Below are positions 1 through 9,159 of a stretch of DNA of 64,000 nucleotides, in pieces; position 1 is the stretch's first letter, and the number at the start of each line of letters is the position of its first letter. The DNA is from 'Nostoc azollae' 0708 (GTDB taxonomy: Bacteria > Cyanobacteriota > Cyanobacteriia > Cyanobacteriales > Nostocaceae): the NCBI RefSeq assembly GCF_000196515.1, contig NC_014248.1, positions 3,104,001 to 3,168,000 of the forward strand. The letters run 5' to 3'. The notes beneath the pieces are model-generated. The model did no database searches. It was not told where the DNA came from and saw nothing but the letters and a program-made list of their open reading frames with translations. Both the position numbers and the translations under genes were made by a program.

Positions 1-375
1 TCTCCTTTTTCCCCTATGCCCTAGTTGTCCTCTTGGTTTCCGTTTTCGTGTCTGGTTCTCTTCTGGTTTATCTTCTTGTTTGTTCTCGGTTTCCTTGAGG
101 ATGTATACCGAAGGTGGTTTGGATAATGTTATGGTCTCTAAATCTCTACTGACTTTGAGTTTCTCTATTTCTTTTTCTATTTCTTTTTCCAGTTCTACTA
201 CTCTATTTGTTAGCTTCTCTATAGTTTTCTCCTAGTCAATAATGATTCCTACCAGTTCCTCTGTTCCCAATTGTTTCAATATCTCTCGGGCTACTTTTGG
301 TCCCAGCTTCTTTTCCATAACTACTATATTCTGCCTCACCTATTATCACACTTGTCAAGACCCTACCCCCTGAAT
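1..375 (-). mobile_element. IS66-family transposase N-terminal remnant, runs off the left edge
   Basis: Read on the minus strand from an ATG at about 318, the sequence gives an IS66-type N-terminus: a short helical start (MEKKLGPK), a leucine/glutamate-rich coiled-coil stretch, then a basic KPRGQLGHRGKRR-like linker typical of IS66 TnpC. One in-frame stop (TAG) interrupts the coiled coil near 235. The 300 bp just inside the element end closely match 35931-36221, where a second degraded copy of the same element lies. The end of the element, about 363-375, carries the same GTAAGGATTCAGG end (minus-strand sense) as that copy. Only the start of the gene is in the window, so its overall state cannot be judged, but the stop makes it inactive. 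The family call rests on the matching copy, whose catalytic region is recognisable. Confidence 0.7.
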
Positions 376-490
376 CCTTACGTTAATTGAGATTCCTGTG
401 GTTGGGTTTTAGGTGCAGTATATTCAGCCTTAATTTTAGCTAATGATTTATCAATGGAATCCATTGTACAAGTGCTAATCATGCAGATAG

Positions 491-957
491 TTAATCAATA
501 ATCGCATTTAGTAGCACTTCAGATCAACTCATATCTTCCATATCTTCCATTGTAATTTTGTTACAGATATAAAATTTCGCCCCAGCACTTTGTAATTCAT
601 CATCTAAGATTTTCAGGCAACGGGTAGTATTGCCATCTGTAGCAACTTGAATAAATGAAATGCCCAATTCTTTATCTCTATCCATACGTCGTGAAGTTTC
701 TATAATCACTTTCATCACAGCCTTACCATCATCAGGTTCACCATCAGTAAAAACTAAAATCACTTAGTTCACCATTTGGCTTAATTTGACTATTAGATTT
801 GCGTTGGAAATAATCTTCATTAGCGTGTTTCAATACACCTTTTTCAATACACCTTTTTCAATACACCCTATTTGAGTCTTTCTGCCAATTGTAAATCAGT
901 AGTACCTGATGGGTCATTTGCTTGGAAAATTTGCACTACGTTACTAGTGGGACTGAA
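491..957 (-). pseudogene. vWA-domain protein, copy 1 (C-terminal part, broken)
   Basis: The minus-strand translation aligns with the C-terminal two thirds of the intact vWA gene at 5184-5789: the TDGEPDD motif, RRMDRDKELGISFIQV and the ending MEDMS-x-SEVLLNAIID are all recognisable. The copy is broken in several ways. A TGA replaces a leucine codon just after MEDMS, a 14-bp tandem expansion at 828-869 shifts the frame, and the N-terminal region with the DxSxS metal site is missing where an IS701-type remnant begins near 960. vWA domains bind a metal ion and usually mediate protein contacts. This is one of three adjacent paralogues, so an ancestral tandem array was probably split by insertion sequences. 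Confidence 0.8.
828..869. repeat. 14-bp tandem repeat, three units
   Basis: Three consecutive units of TTTCAATACACCTT (the last ending CCCT) lie inside vWA copy 1. Because 14 is not a multiple of three, the expansion destroys the reading frame. It corresponds to the region encoding GVLNNALDN in the intact paralogue. It looks like slippage within a gene no longer under selection. Confidence 0.85.
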
Positions 958-959
958 AC

Positions 960-1260
960 AAAAACCAAGCCTAAATGTAGCCCAAACTGGTTTGATAAGA
1001 AGGAAACACGTCCGGATTCCAGTTGAACCAATCAATAAATAGAAAAGATATGGGTGTTCTAAACGCTTTTAAAGCTTCAGTAAAGTTATTCAAAGGTTTC
1101 TTAGCCCACCTTGGTCTTAATCCTCCAGTCCACTGATGGCAAAGAATAAAAGTGTAGGCACAGAAAACCAAAATAAAATGGCGCAGTAAACTGCTTTTAT
1201 CTCGAACCTGATATTCTTTGAGTCCTAACCATCCCCTGCTTGCCTTCCCTGTAAACAACT
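960..1260 (-). mobile_element. IS701-family transposase C-terminal remnant
   Basis: A 95-residue minus-strand frame ending at 971 resembles the C-terminus of cyanobacterial IS701-type DDE transposases: RHFILVFCAYTFILCHQW, WAKKPLNNFTEALKAFRT and a final FPSYQTSLGYI. No N-terminal half is present nearby; an N-terminal IS701 fragment lies at 41834-42077 on the other strand. The remnant adjoins and probably truncated vWA copy 1. The DDE core is mostly absent, so it is inactive. The stretch 1261-1385 holds nothing I recognise. The family call is from remembered sequence character, without an alignment. Confidence 0.6.
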
Positions 1261-1385
1261 TCTACCCAGTTTATTTGAGAATATGTATTAACTATCCATT
1301 GGGGTGTGACAATTGATGAAGAAACATTGGTAATAAACTAGTCAATATCAGTGGCTTGAGAGAAAGTAGAAGTGTTGATGACGAT

Positions 1386-3098
1386 AAGGCTTAATAAGAA
1401 TAAGTCTCATAAAGATAGCAATAAAGTGAGAGAATGGAGTTTTGTAAAGAAGATAAAAGAAAAGAAAATTTAATGATTTAAAAATTAAATTAGAACAGAA
1501 GAAGAAATGATTTAATCACAACAGGAGTTGTGGATAATTCTGTTGTGAAATCAAAGCTTCAAAAAATGGAAATTCAAAACCTATACCATTGAGGCATAGT
1601 AGCAGGAATAATAGACGCCATAGGAGTAGTAGAAATAATCCTTGAAATTGGAGAGAACGTAAGTCCGGGTCATGTAGTAAAACCCATGATAATCAACGGG
1701 TTAGGATTTGTATAAAAACCCTTATATATGTTTCCCCAAGATTTTGAAACAATCCCCTGTGACCATCTAATAGGAGCAGGAGTAACACCAGAACATCTCA
1801 AGGACGATAAACTGGGGAGAGTCATGGATAAACTATTTATAAAAGGATTGGATAGAATATTTTTTGTTGTCGCCTTAAAAGCAGCCCCAAAATTTGGAGT
1901 ATCCCTATGAGCAGGGCATCTAGACTCATCATAAGTGGACGTACATGGGCAATATAATACCAGCTTACCAGAAGTAATATTTGAGAGTCAAAAAGTAGGA
2001 AATAATCAAGAAATAGAAGAATTAGCAGTAAAATCACCAAAAGAAATAACCATCACCTACGGTTATTCTGGTGACCATAGACCGGAGTTAAAACAGTTCA
2101 TCATAAAAATGATATGTTCAGGAGATGGAGACATACCAATATTTTTATAACTAGCATCGGGAAACCAAGCAGATTCATCATGGTTTGGTAAAATAGCATT
2201 AGAGTACCGAAAACAATTAAAAGTTAACTAAAAGTTAACAGTCTCATAGTAGCAGACTGGGCCTTATATACAGAATCAAGTCTAAAAATGATGAATGATG
2301 TCATATTTAAGCTGGTTATGTCCAGTACCATTAAGCATAAAATCAGCACAATCATTAATATCAACATTACAAGAACCAAAATTTTTTGATAGTAACTTAC
2401 CCGGATATAAACTAGCGTCAAGAACAGTAAATTATCCAGGAATAGAACAAAGATGGTTAGTAGTCCAAAGTCAAGAAGGAAGAGAATCAGACCTGGCTAA
2501 ACTCTCACAAAAAATTACCAAGGCACAATCAAAAGCTGTGCAAGATTTGAAAAAGTTATCACCAGGAAAATTTGCTTGTGAAGCTGATGCTATCAAGGGG
2601 TTATCTAAACTATTCAAACAATTCAAATATCACCAAATTAACCAGAGTAAAGTCAATCAAATCAAATCTAAGAAAAAGGATAGTTCAGGAGAGATATCCT
2701 ATGAAATATCAGCTACAGTTAAAGTCTCCCAGAATGAAATTAAAATTAATACAGAATCTCTGAGGGCAGGGCATTTATTTTTTGCAGACAGTATTTTCCT
2801 AAAAAGTCCAGAGAAAATAGAGTCCCTGGGAATGATTATGGGTTTATGTCTGCTGGTTTATACTTTAGCTCAACAACAAATTAGAACCCCTTTGAGAGAG
2901 TTTAAATTAACAGTAAAAAATCAATTGGGGAAACCAACTGACCGCCCCACTTTACGCTGGATTTTTCCATGCTTTCAGTCTATTCATTTAGTTAAACTTA
3001 ACCAATAAAAACACATCTGTTACTGGACTCAAGAGAGAGATTTCATTGTGAATCTTTTACCAGAGCATTGTTTTCCCTACTATCAATTACTTACCTAA
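1386..3098 (+). mobile_element. IS1634-family element, copy 1, transposase multiply broken
   Basis: Homology to a second copy at 63426-64000 begins at 1386. The transposase starts near an ATG at 1566 and contains the IS1634 landmarks VAGIIDAIGVVEII, KPMIINGLGFV, LDDKLGRVMDKL-like, ITYGYSGDHRPELKQF, ICSGDGDIP, a late MIMGLCLLVY block and GKPTDRPTLRWIFPCFQSIHLV. Stops interrupt it after GLGFV (TAA at 1713-1715), after FGVSL (TGA at 1908-1910) and after HLVKLNQ (TAA at 3006-3008), followed by in-frame residues to 3098. A stretch before FFADSIFLKSPE is deleted, removing part of the catalytic core. The first two lesions also occur in the second copy. The element lies between an IS701 remnant and an IS630 remnant. 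Confidence 0.8.
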
Positions 3099-3533
3099 TT
3101 TTTCTCTCTATTAATTTATCTCTAGTAATTTAATTTCTATCAGAAAATAACCTAATGTCTTTGATTTATAGCTCTATTTTACCATGTCCATAGTTTCTTT
3201 TTTTACTTCAATATATTAGTCTAAGTTATGATTTATCTCTTGAATATCTTCATTTATCTGTTGACTCCTCTGGGCGGTGTTCTTTCTTATTGCTCCTTAT
3301 TGAGAATAGCTTTTGATGCTATTTTTGGTGCCTTACTGTTTCTCCAATGCCTTCTTTTACTGCATATGTTTGTTGTTATGCTCCCTTGAATTTTTTGTCT
3401 CCGTAATTCCCCTCTGTGGCACTTTATGGTGCCGAATGTGGGTTATAAAGCTTTGAGACATTTTCTGGCTTGTGGATCATGGACTAATTCAATAATGGAA
3501 ATTACCAATTCTTTTTCATGCTCTATTTTGTAA
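3099..3533. other. No gene recognised between two IS remnants
   Basis: AT-rich sequence between the IS1634 transposase end and the IS630 left end. A short plus-strand phrase at about 3426-3448 (LYGAECGL then stop) might be the tail of a transposase, but nothing else supports it. No promoter, hairpin or open frame that I would call. Confidence 0.5.
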
Positions 3534-4692
3534 TACCAAGTCTAAATGAGTGTAGATAGAACTGTAGAATAAAGAACATGGAAGATAAAGACTCATGAGG
3601 AAGCAATGGCACGCCCTTTCAATCTAGAAGTTCAAGAAAGTGCTGAGTATTTGTCAAAAAGCCTGAAAAATGCGCGGACAGCATTAGACAAAGAACGTTT
3701 ACAAATGCTGTGGTGGATAAAAACAGAACAAGTAACCCAGCATCAAGAAGTGAGCCGAAGATTGGGCAGAGATGGGTCAACAATAACAGGATGGTTACAA
3801 AGGTATGGAAAAGGAGGACTATCTTCTCTTTGAGAGGTAAAAACTGCGCCTGGGGCAACTCCTTTAATACAAGGTGAAATGCTATCACAACTAATATCAA
3901 AGTTAGAATCCCCCTAAGGGTTTAGCAGTTATAGGCAAATTGTGGAATGGCTAGAGCAAGAATAGCACGTCCAAGTCAAATACAAGACAGTTTACAGTTT
4001 AGTGCCCTACAAACTAGGGGCAAAATTGAAAGTACCTCGACCCATCAGCTCATCACAAGATGAGCAAGCTATAAACCTTAAAAAAAAACATCCCCCTTGC
4101 CTTGGTAGCTTTAGAGAAACTATTGGGTGGGGGAAAACGACTGAGTTACCTGTGCCAGGACGAAACCAGATTAGGTTTGAAGACCGAAACTGGAGGAGTG
4201 AGTGATTACGGCTCGTGGTGTTAAACCTGTAGTGAGGGTGCAGTGGCCACGAAAAGCATTTTGGCTTTATGGAGTTATTGAACCCACCTCTGGATGGCAT
4301 TTTTGTCAGGAATATCCTCATCTAAACAGTGAAAATTTTCAGAAATTCTTGGATGTCCTATTTCAGGAATTAGGTTCTGATATGGCATTAATGCAGATGG
4401 ATCAAGCTTCTGCACACCAAGCTTTGGCACTGTCTTGCCCTGAAAATATTATTCCCATTTTTCAAACATCTCACTCTCCTCAACTTAACCCCATGGAGCG
4501 ATTATGGCAGTTTATTAAACGTCAGTTCAAAGGTGAAAGTTTCTCACATCTCGACCAATTGCGTCAAGGAGTTCAACATGAATTAGCTCAATTATCTTCT
4601 GAGGTCATCTCCTCTTTGACCAGTTATGATTTCATCCTTGAAGCTCTTTTTCACCAAGCTTTATTCTGTGCAGCCTCATAGAGAATTGGTAT
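3534..4692 (+). mobile_element. IS630-family element with broken transposase
   Basis: The N-terminus starts at 3606 and carries a helix-turn-helix (QEVSRRLGRDGSTITGWLQRYGKGGL). The C-terminal frame, about 4202-4681, holds the DDE end of IS630 transposases: FWLYGVIEPTSG, LMQMDQASAHQA, and FQTSHSPQLNPMERLWQFIK with the last catalytic E. Stops and frameshifts between 3831 and 4202 separate the halves. The sequence ATACCAA near 3534 and TTGGTAT near 4692 look like imperfect terminal inverted repeats, as expected for an IS630 element. It sits between vWA copy 2 on its right and other IS remnants on its left, and probably removed the C-terminus of vWA copy 2. Confidence 0.75.
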
Positions 4693-4699
4693 GAGTAGC

Positions 4700-5102
4700 A
4701 TTGATGATTACTTAATATACACATTGACGGTCATTCTTTATACCGCCAGTAATAATTAAAATTATTTCCCCGTTAGGTTTAGTTTTACCAACTGCTTTGC
4801 TTTGAAAGTAATTATTAATGGCATCTTGGAGTACACCAACTAAATTGGTCGTATCACCAGGAATATTTTCGGCAAAAATCTGCCCTACTTTAGCTGAGGT
4901 AACATGATCAAACCGTTGAGATGTGTGGGAAAACATATAAAGAATTATAGCATCCACATTAACTCCTTCACATTTGCGAGCTAGGGGAAAGGTAGATTCT
5001 TGTAAAGCTAACTATCTGCTTTTTTCACCTTGTTTAGATGGTTTACCCATACTGGTACTGCTGTCAATAACTAGTGTGTAGTCATGATTTTCTAAAATTC
5101 AT
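4700..5102 (-). pseudogene. vWA-domain protein, copy 2 (N-terminal part, broken)
   Basis: Minus-strand translation from an ATG at 5102, after a one-base shift, gives ENHDYTLVIDSSTSMGKPSK, an N-terminal vWA strand with a DxSxS metal-binding motif. It continues through ESTFPLARKCEGVNVDAIILYMFS and GDTTNLVGVLQDAINNYF to GEIILIITGG, parallel to the intact copy at 5184-5789. A TAG follows GEKSR, the TDGEPDD motif is degraded to TGGIKND, and the C-terminal third is missing where the IS630 element ends. It lies 80 bp downstream of the intact paralogue on the same strand. Copy 1 at 491-957 overlaps it in protein coordinates, so the two fragments are separate paralogues rather than halves of one gene. 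Confidence 0.8.
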
Positions 5103-5183
5103 AGTTCTCCAATGATTAATTATTAAATTTTGGATTCTGGCTTTTAGATTGATTTTTGCAAACAAAGAGATAATGTGGTCAGA

Positions 5184-5789
5184 TTAATCATTGATTGCAT
5201 TAGCCAAAACATCTGCAAGGCTCATATCCTCTAAATCCTCTAAAGTTATGGTGTCACAAATATCAAATTTAGCACCGACACCCTGTAACTGATCATCTAA
5301 AGCTTTGAGAAATTTTGTTGCTTGTGGATCTGCACCTACTTGAATCATAGAAATTCCTAACTCTTCATCTCTATCCATTCTTCTAGTTGCCTGAATAATG
5401 ACTTCAAATACGGCTTTCCGATCATCTGGTTCACCATCTGTAACTACTAAAATCGTTTCTCCATTAGGTTTAGTTTGACCAGAAGCTTTACGCTGAAAGT
5501 AATTATCAAGTGCATTATTGAGTACACCTGCTAAGTTGGTTGTACCAGCAGGGTCATTTTCTTGAAATATTTGCGCGACTTTGGCTGAATTCACATTTTC
5601 GTAACGTTTAAATCTGCCGGAAAAGACATAAACTGTAATACCATCGGGGTCAAACTGTTCAGCTTTCCTAGCCAAAGCTAGGGTTGACTCTTGAGCTATA
5701 TCCCATCTACTTCTACCACCTGCTTGGTCGGGAGTAGACATACTACCACTTTTATCAATAATTAATGTATAGTCACGATCGCTCATCAT
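5184..5789 (-). CDS. vWA-domain protein (intact copy)
   Basis: A 201-residue protein that is almost entirely one von Willebrand A domain. The metal-ion-dependent adhesion site is complete: D12-x-S14-x-S16 near the N-terminus, a TTN threonine in the middle (AGTTNLAGVL) and VTDGEPDD further on. There is no signal peptide or membrane segment, so it is probably cytoplasmic. Cyanobacterial vWA proteins of this size usually act in protein assemblies; the partner is not evident here. AGAGG lies six bases before the ATGATG start, so either ATG could be used. It is the only intact member of a three-gene tandem family. Domain assignment is firm; the biological role is unknown. Confidence 0.9.
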   Translation of the reverse strand: MMSDRDYTLIIDKSGSMSTPDQAGGRSRWDIAQESTLALARKAEQFDPDGITVYVFSGRFKRYENVNSAKVAQIFQENDPAGTTNLAGVLNNALDNYFQRKASGQTKPNGETILVVTDGEPDDRKAVFEVIIQATRRMDRDEELGISMIQVGADPQATKFLKALDDQLQGVGAKFDICDTITLEDLEDMSLADVLANAIND

Positions 5790-5878
5790 AAATACCTCTG
5801 TTGATTTTTCTGTTCCTATTTTAACTCTTAGGTAATCACACTGTCTCTAGATACAGAGATAATATAGAGATATTATAT

Positions 5879-5990
5879 TGATACTCCCCTACGTTCATGC
5901 TGGGGATTCTGCACTGAGGTGTAAACGCCTTCTGGAGGCTTTCATCCCTTGTCTAAAGTACGGAATACGGTGAAGTGCGCCTGTTTATCA
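5879..5990 (-). mobile_element. Right-end scar of an IS200/IS605-type element (omegaRNA-like), no tnpB
   Basis: Read on the minus strand, GAAAGCCTCCAGAAGGCG is followed by CAGAATCCCC, a short loop and GGGGAGTATCAA. This order, a hairpin near GAAAGCC then a final CCCC/GGGG stem ending in AGT-TCAA, resembles the right ends of cyanobacterial IS200/IS605 elements, which also encode the guide RNA of TnpB. No tnpA or tnpB reading frame is present between the vWA gene and trxA, so this would be a footprint left by deletion. The call rests on pattern resemblance only. Confidence 0.45.
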
Positions 5991-6263
5991 AGGGTTTTGG
6001 GTTTTCAGCCAGCCTTACTTTTAATGATTTAAACAATTCCAAACCAGGAAGAACCAATTTCTGAGGTAAAAGTTTCTGAGGTAAAATCGCTAAATAACTG
6101 AATATTTAAGGTATGGAGGATTGCTCAATTGGGCATTTTAGGATTAATCTGAATCTATTCAGAGATTAATGAATCGAGATTACCTCCCTTAAATATGCCG
6201 AAATTCTTGCTTTTAGGGTAATTCGCTCATCTGGAATTACTGAATCAAATTAGGAGAAGAAGC

Positions 6264-6590
6264 ATGACTGTCACCAATGTCACAGAGGCCACATTCAAGC
6301 AGGAAGTGTTGGAGAGTGAGACTCCAGTCTTGGTGGATTTTTGGGCTCCTTGGTGTGGCCCTTGTCGAATGCTGGCAACCGTTGTTGATGAAGTAGCTGC
6401 TGAATATGAAGGACAAGTAAAAGTAGTGAAACTGAACACAGATCAAAATCCCATAGTTGCCAGTCATTACGGTATTCGTAGTATTCCCACATTAATGATA
6501 TTTAAGGGGGGTCGACAAATTGATACTGTTGTAGGTGCGGTACCAAAAATAACTTTATCTAAAATCCTAGTACAGTATATCTCCGTATAG
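6264..6590 (+). CDS. trxA: Thioredoxin
   Basis: A 108-residue classical thioredoxin, a cytoplasmic dithiol reductant for ribonucleotide reductase, peroxiredoxins and regulated enzymes. The redox centre WCGPC has cysteines 31 and 34, preceded by VLVDFWAP and followed by the cis-proline region [11 protein letters not shown]. Its length is typical of the family. AGGAG lies seven bases before the ATG. The gene stands alone between the IS605-like scar and a dead histidine kinase, and a perfect 18-bp palindrome begins 10 bp after the stop. Which thioredoxin class (m-like or another) cannot be decided by eye. Confidence 0.95.
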   Translation: MTVTNVTEATFKQEVLESETPVLVDFWAPWCGPCRMLATVVDEVAAEYEGQVKVVKLNTDQNPIVASHYGIRSIPTLMIFKGGRQIDTVVGAVPKITLSKILVQYISV

Positions 6591-6600
6591 TCATACCTTT

Positions 6601-6618
6601 TTAACAGTTAACTGTTAA
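6601..6618. promoter_or_regulatory. Perfect 18-bp palindrome after trxA
   Basis: TTAACAGTTAACTGTTAA is its own reverse complement and begins 10 bp after the trxA stop. With no loop and no T-run beyond it, it is not a standard terminator. It could be a binding site for a dimeric protein or a weak transcript end. Confidence 0.5.
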
Positions 6619-6835
6619 CTTGATTGTTGTCAATTTCTCACTATTAAAATAGAAACACGCAGCGCCAGAAATACAAAGTCATAATCTTGAAACCCTTTAT
6701 TCTAATAATGGGGTTTCCCACAACGCCAGTCGCAAGCCTGATCTGCTACACCTTATTCCCTAGAACCCTTTCATCGCTACTATATGTTAATTGAGATGGA
6801 GATTTTTGCTGTTTTAAGGGAGTAATAATTAGAAA

Positions 6836-8470
6836 TTATTTGCCCAAATCAAGCTCTAAAATACATTTTAAATTGCCACTATGTTTTTCTGTAATAGTTT
6901 GATAACTAATAGATAAAGCTAAGCCTGTACCTTTGTCCACTGGTTTGGTTTTTAAAAAAGGGTCAAATAAATACTGTTTAAAATTTCCAGGAATAACAGG
7001 ACCATTATCCTTGATAGAAACAATTACGTGATTATCATTAGTGAGTTGAGTTTAAATCTCAATTTGTGGCTGATTAATTTTGTAACCATTAAGTAGCAAC
7101 TCTTCAAGAGTATCAATCCCATTAACTAGAATATCCATCAGTACTGGATTGAGTTGTCCAGGATAGCACTCTAATGGAGGTAATTGACCATATTGTTGAA
7201 TTATCTCAATTCCTGGACAGTCTGATGTAGCTTAAAGACGACTTTGTAAAATCATCAATGTACTATCAATTCTCTCATGAATGTTGACAGCTTTGATTCC
7301 TCATTCATCTAGTCGGGAAAAATTTCGCAGCGATAATACTATTTCTTTAATTCATTGAGAGCCAACTTCCACAGAATTGCATAACTTAGGTAAACCTGAT
7401 AAGACAAAACTTAAATCCATATATTGGATAGCATTTTTGACTTCTAGATTTGGTTGGGAATAATTTTGCTCATAAAGTTGTATGAGTATAATTAAATCCT
7501 GAATGTATTGATTAGCTAGCTCTAAGTTGCCATAGAGCAAATTAATTGGATTATTGATCTCATGGGCTATATATGCTACCAATTGTCCCAAACTAGATCA
7601 CTTTTCACTCTGGACTAGTTGACGCGCTAATTACTGTGCTTCTTTTCTTAATTGGGCTTCAGATTGTCGTGAAATTTCTTCAGCTTGTGTGCGCTGAGTG
7701 ATGTCATGGACAATAACTAAATATTTCTGGAAATCTTCTTGAGTCCGGTAGGAGATAGAAACCTCTAGAGTGATGACTGTAGATTTTTGGTTCAGAGTAT
7801 GTTCACTCCGTTTTGACCATACCACTGGATCTACTTTTAATTCAGACAGTAAATTTTGTAGCTGATATCCTAATTAATTGCGATGTTTGAATTTTAAAAA
7901 AAGATTCAGTAGCTGGGTTAACTTATTGAAGTATTTCATCTTCATTGACTACTAGAATACAATCTTGGGCAACCACAAAGAGGTGTTCAGCAGATTCTCT
8001 AGCCTCTATCAAAGAGATGACTTCTGCTAAACTTGTCCAACAAGCGATCACAACTCCCACAAGTGCAATTGTGATCAATAAGATCACGACTAAGTTTTTA
8101 GGAATAGGGATGAAATCAAGATTCAATAACCAAACAAATAAGCAATCTACCAAACCAGAACTACATAGCTAGCAATAATGAGGTAGTCTGTCCAAAGCCG
8201 AGTTATATAGTTAGGAGTTCCCCCAGATACATTTAATAAGTTTCTAGTTAGATGTTGAACTTCATAGTTGATTAAATATTCCCACAATAATAGTGGGTAT
8301 CCAAAAAAAATAGCTTCTGTTCCCAGACTGGCATGAACAGTTGCTACTAATGTTGGCCAACTTAGATGGTTTGTAACACCGAAAAAAGTCCATGGTTCCA
8401 AGGTACTCATACTTCTTGGTAAGCCTTGGAAGGCAAATCGATCTGAGACTGGACTATGAGAACGTGACAT
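6836..8470 (-). pseudogene. PAS-domain sensor histidine kinase, multiply broken
   Basis: On the minus strand a membrane-anchored N-terminus from 8470 leads into a second hydrophobic segment (LVVILLITIALVGVVIACW). A PAS region follows (EHLFVVAQDCILVVNEDE, then TLEVSISYRT and YLVIVHDITQRTQAEE), then a dimerisation/phosphoacceptor helix with the H-box LVAYIAHEINNPINLLYGN. Last comes an ATPase end with the F-box FDPFLKTKPV and G2-box GTGLALSISYQ, ending ELDLGK at a TAA at 6836-6838. At least one frameshift near 8150 and several stops separate these pieces, so no kinase can be made. It lies between trxA and tmk. No partner response regulator is next to it, so the lost signal is unknown. Confidence 0.85.
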
Positions 8471-8529
8471 AGTTATCTATTCTGTTTTAGGCTTAGGGTA
8501 AAAAAACGGTATTGGGAAAATTGAAAAAC

Positions 8530-9159
8530 ATGAGTGGTAAATTAATTGTATTTGAAGGAGTCGAAGGTTGTGGTAAAACTACCCAAATGCATCTGTGTAG
8601 TCAGTGGCTAAGAGATTTAAGTGTATCGTTTTCGTTAACTTGTGAACCGGGGGGAACGGAGTTAGGGACGCATTTACGGCAACTATTGCTAGAAAATTCT
8701 GAGGATAAGCCTATTAGTGAAATTACAGAGTTATTATTATATGGTGCTGATAGAGCGCAACACATCGAACAAGAACTAAAGCCGAATTTAGCTGATGGGA
8801 AATATATTCTATGTGATCGCTATACTGACTCTACTATTGCCTATCAAGGTTATGGACGGGGTTTGAGCATGAGTATTATTAACCAGCTTAATTATATTGC
8901 CACCGGTGGGTTAGAAAGTGATTTAACGATTTGGCTAGATATTGATGTCGAGGTAGGACTAGCGCGGAAACGTGATCAAGCTACACTAGACCGTATTGAA
9001 CAGGAAACAATTGCTTTTCACCGTCGTGTACAACAGGGATATACAGAATTAGCTGCTACTCACCCATCACGAATTTTTCGGGTAGATGGCAGTTTAAGTA
9101 AAGAAACTGTACAACAGAGGATACAAGAGATTTTAAATGCACACCTTTTGAATTCGTAA
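8530..9159 (+). CDS. tmk: Thymidylate kinase
   Basis: A 209-residue kinase that phosphorylates dTMP to dTDP for DNA synthesis. The P-loop GVEGCGKT (residues 10-17) and the DRYTDSTIAYQG motif are present, as is the late LID-region arginine segment (ARKRDQATLDRIE). I chose the ATG at 8530 because MSGKLIVFEG is the usual family start; an in-frame TTG at 8512 would add six residues. The stop TAA is immediately followed by the ATG of holB, so the two genes are surely co-transcribed. This tmk-holB pairing is common in bacteria and supports both calls. Confidence 0.95.
   Translation: MSGKLIVFEGVEGCGKTTQMHLCSQWLRDLSVSFSLTCEPGGTELGTHLRQLLLENSEDKPISEITELLLYGADRAQHIEQELKPNLADGKYILCDRYTDSTIAYQGYGRGLSMSIINQLNYIATGGLESDLTIWLDIDVEVGLARKRDQATLDRIEQETIAFHRRVQQGYTELAATHPSRIFRVDGSLSKETVQQRIQEILNAHLLNS

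Noticed and set aside
828-869. Possible CRISPR repeats
   Set aside because: The 14-bp units are directly adjacent with no spacers, so it is a simple tandem repeat.
4002-4321. Small genes on both strands within 4002-4321
   Set aside because: They lie inside the broken IS630 transposase and come from frameshifted or antisense reading of it.
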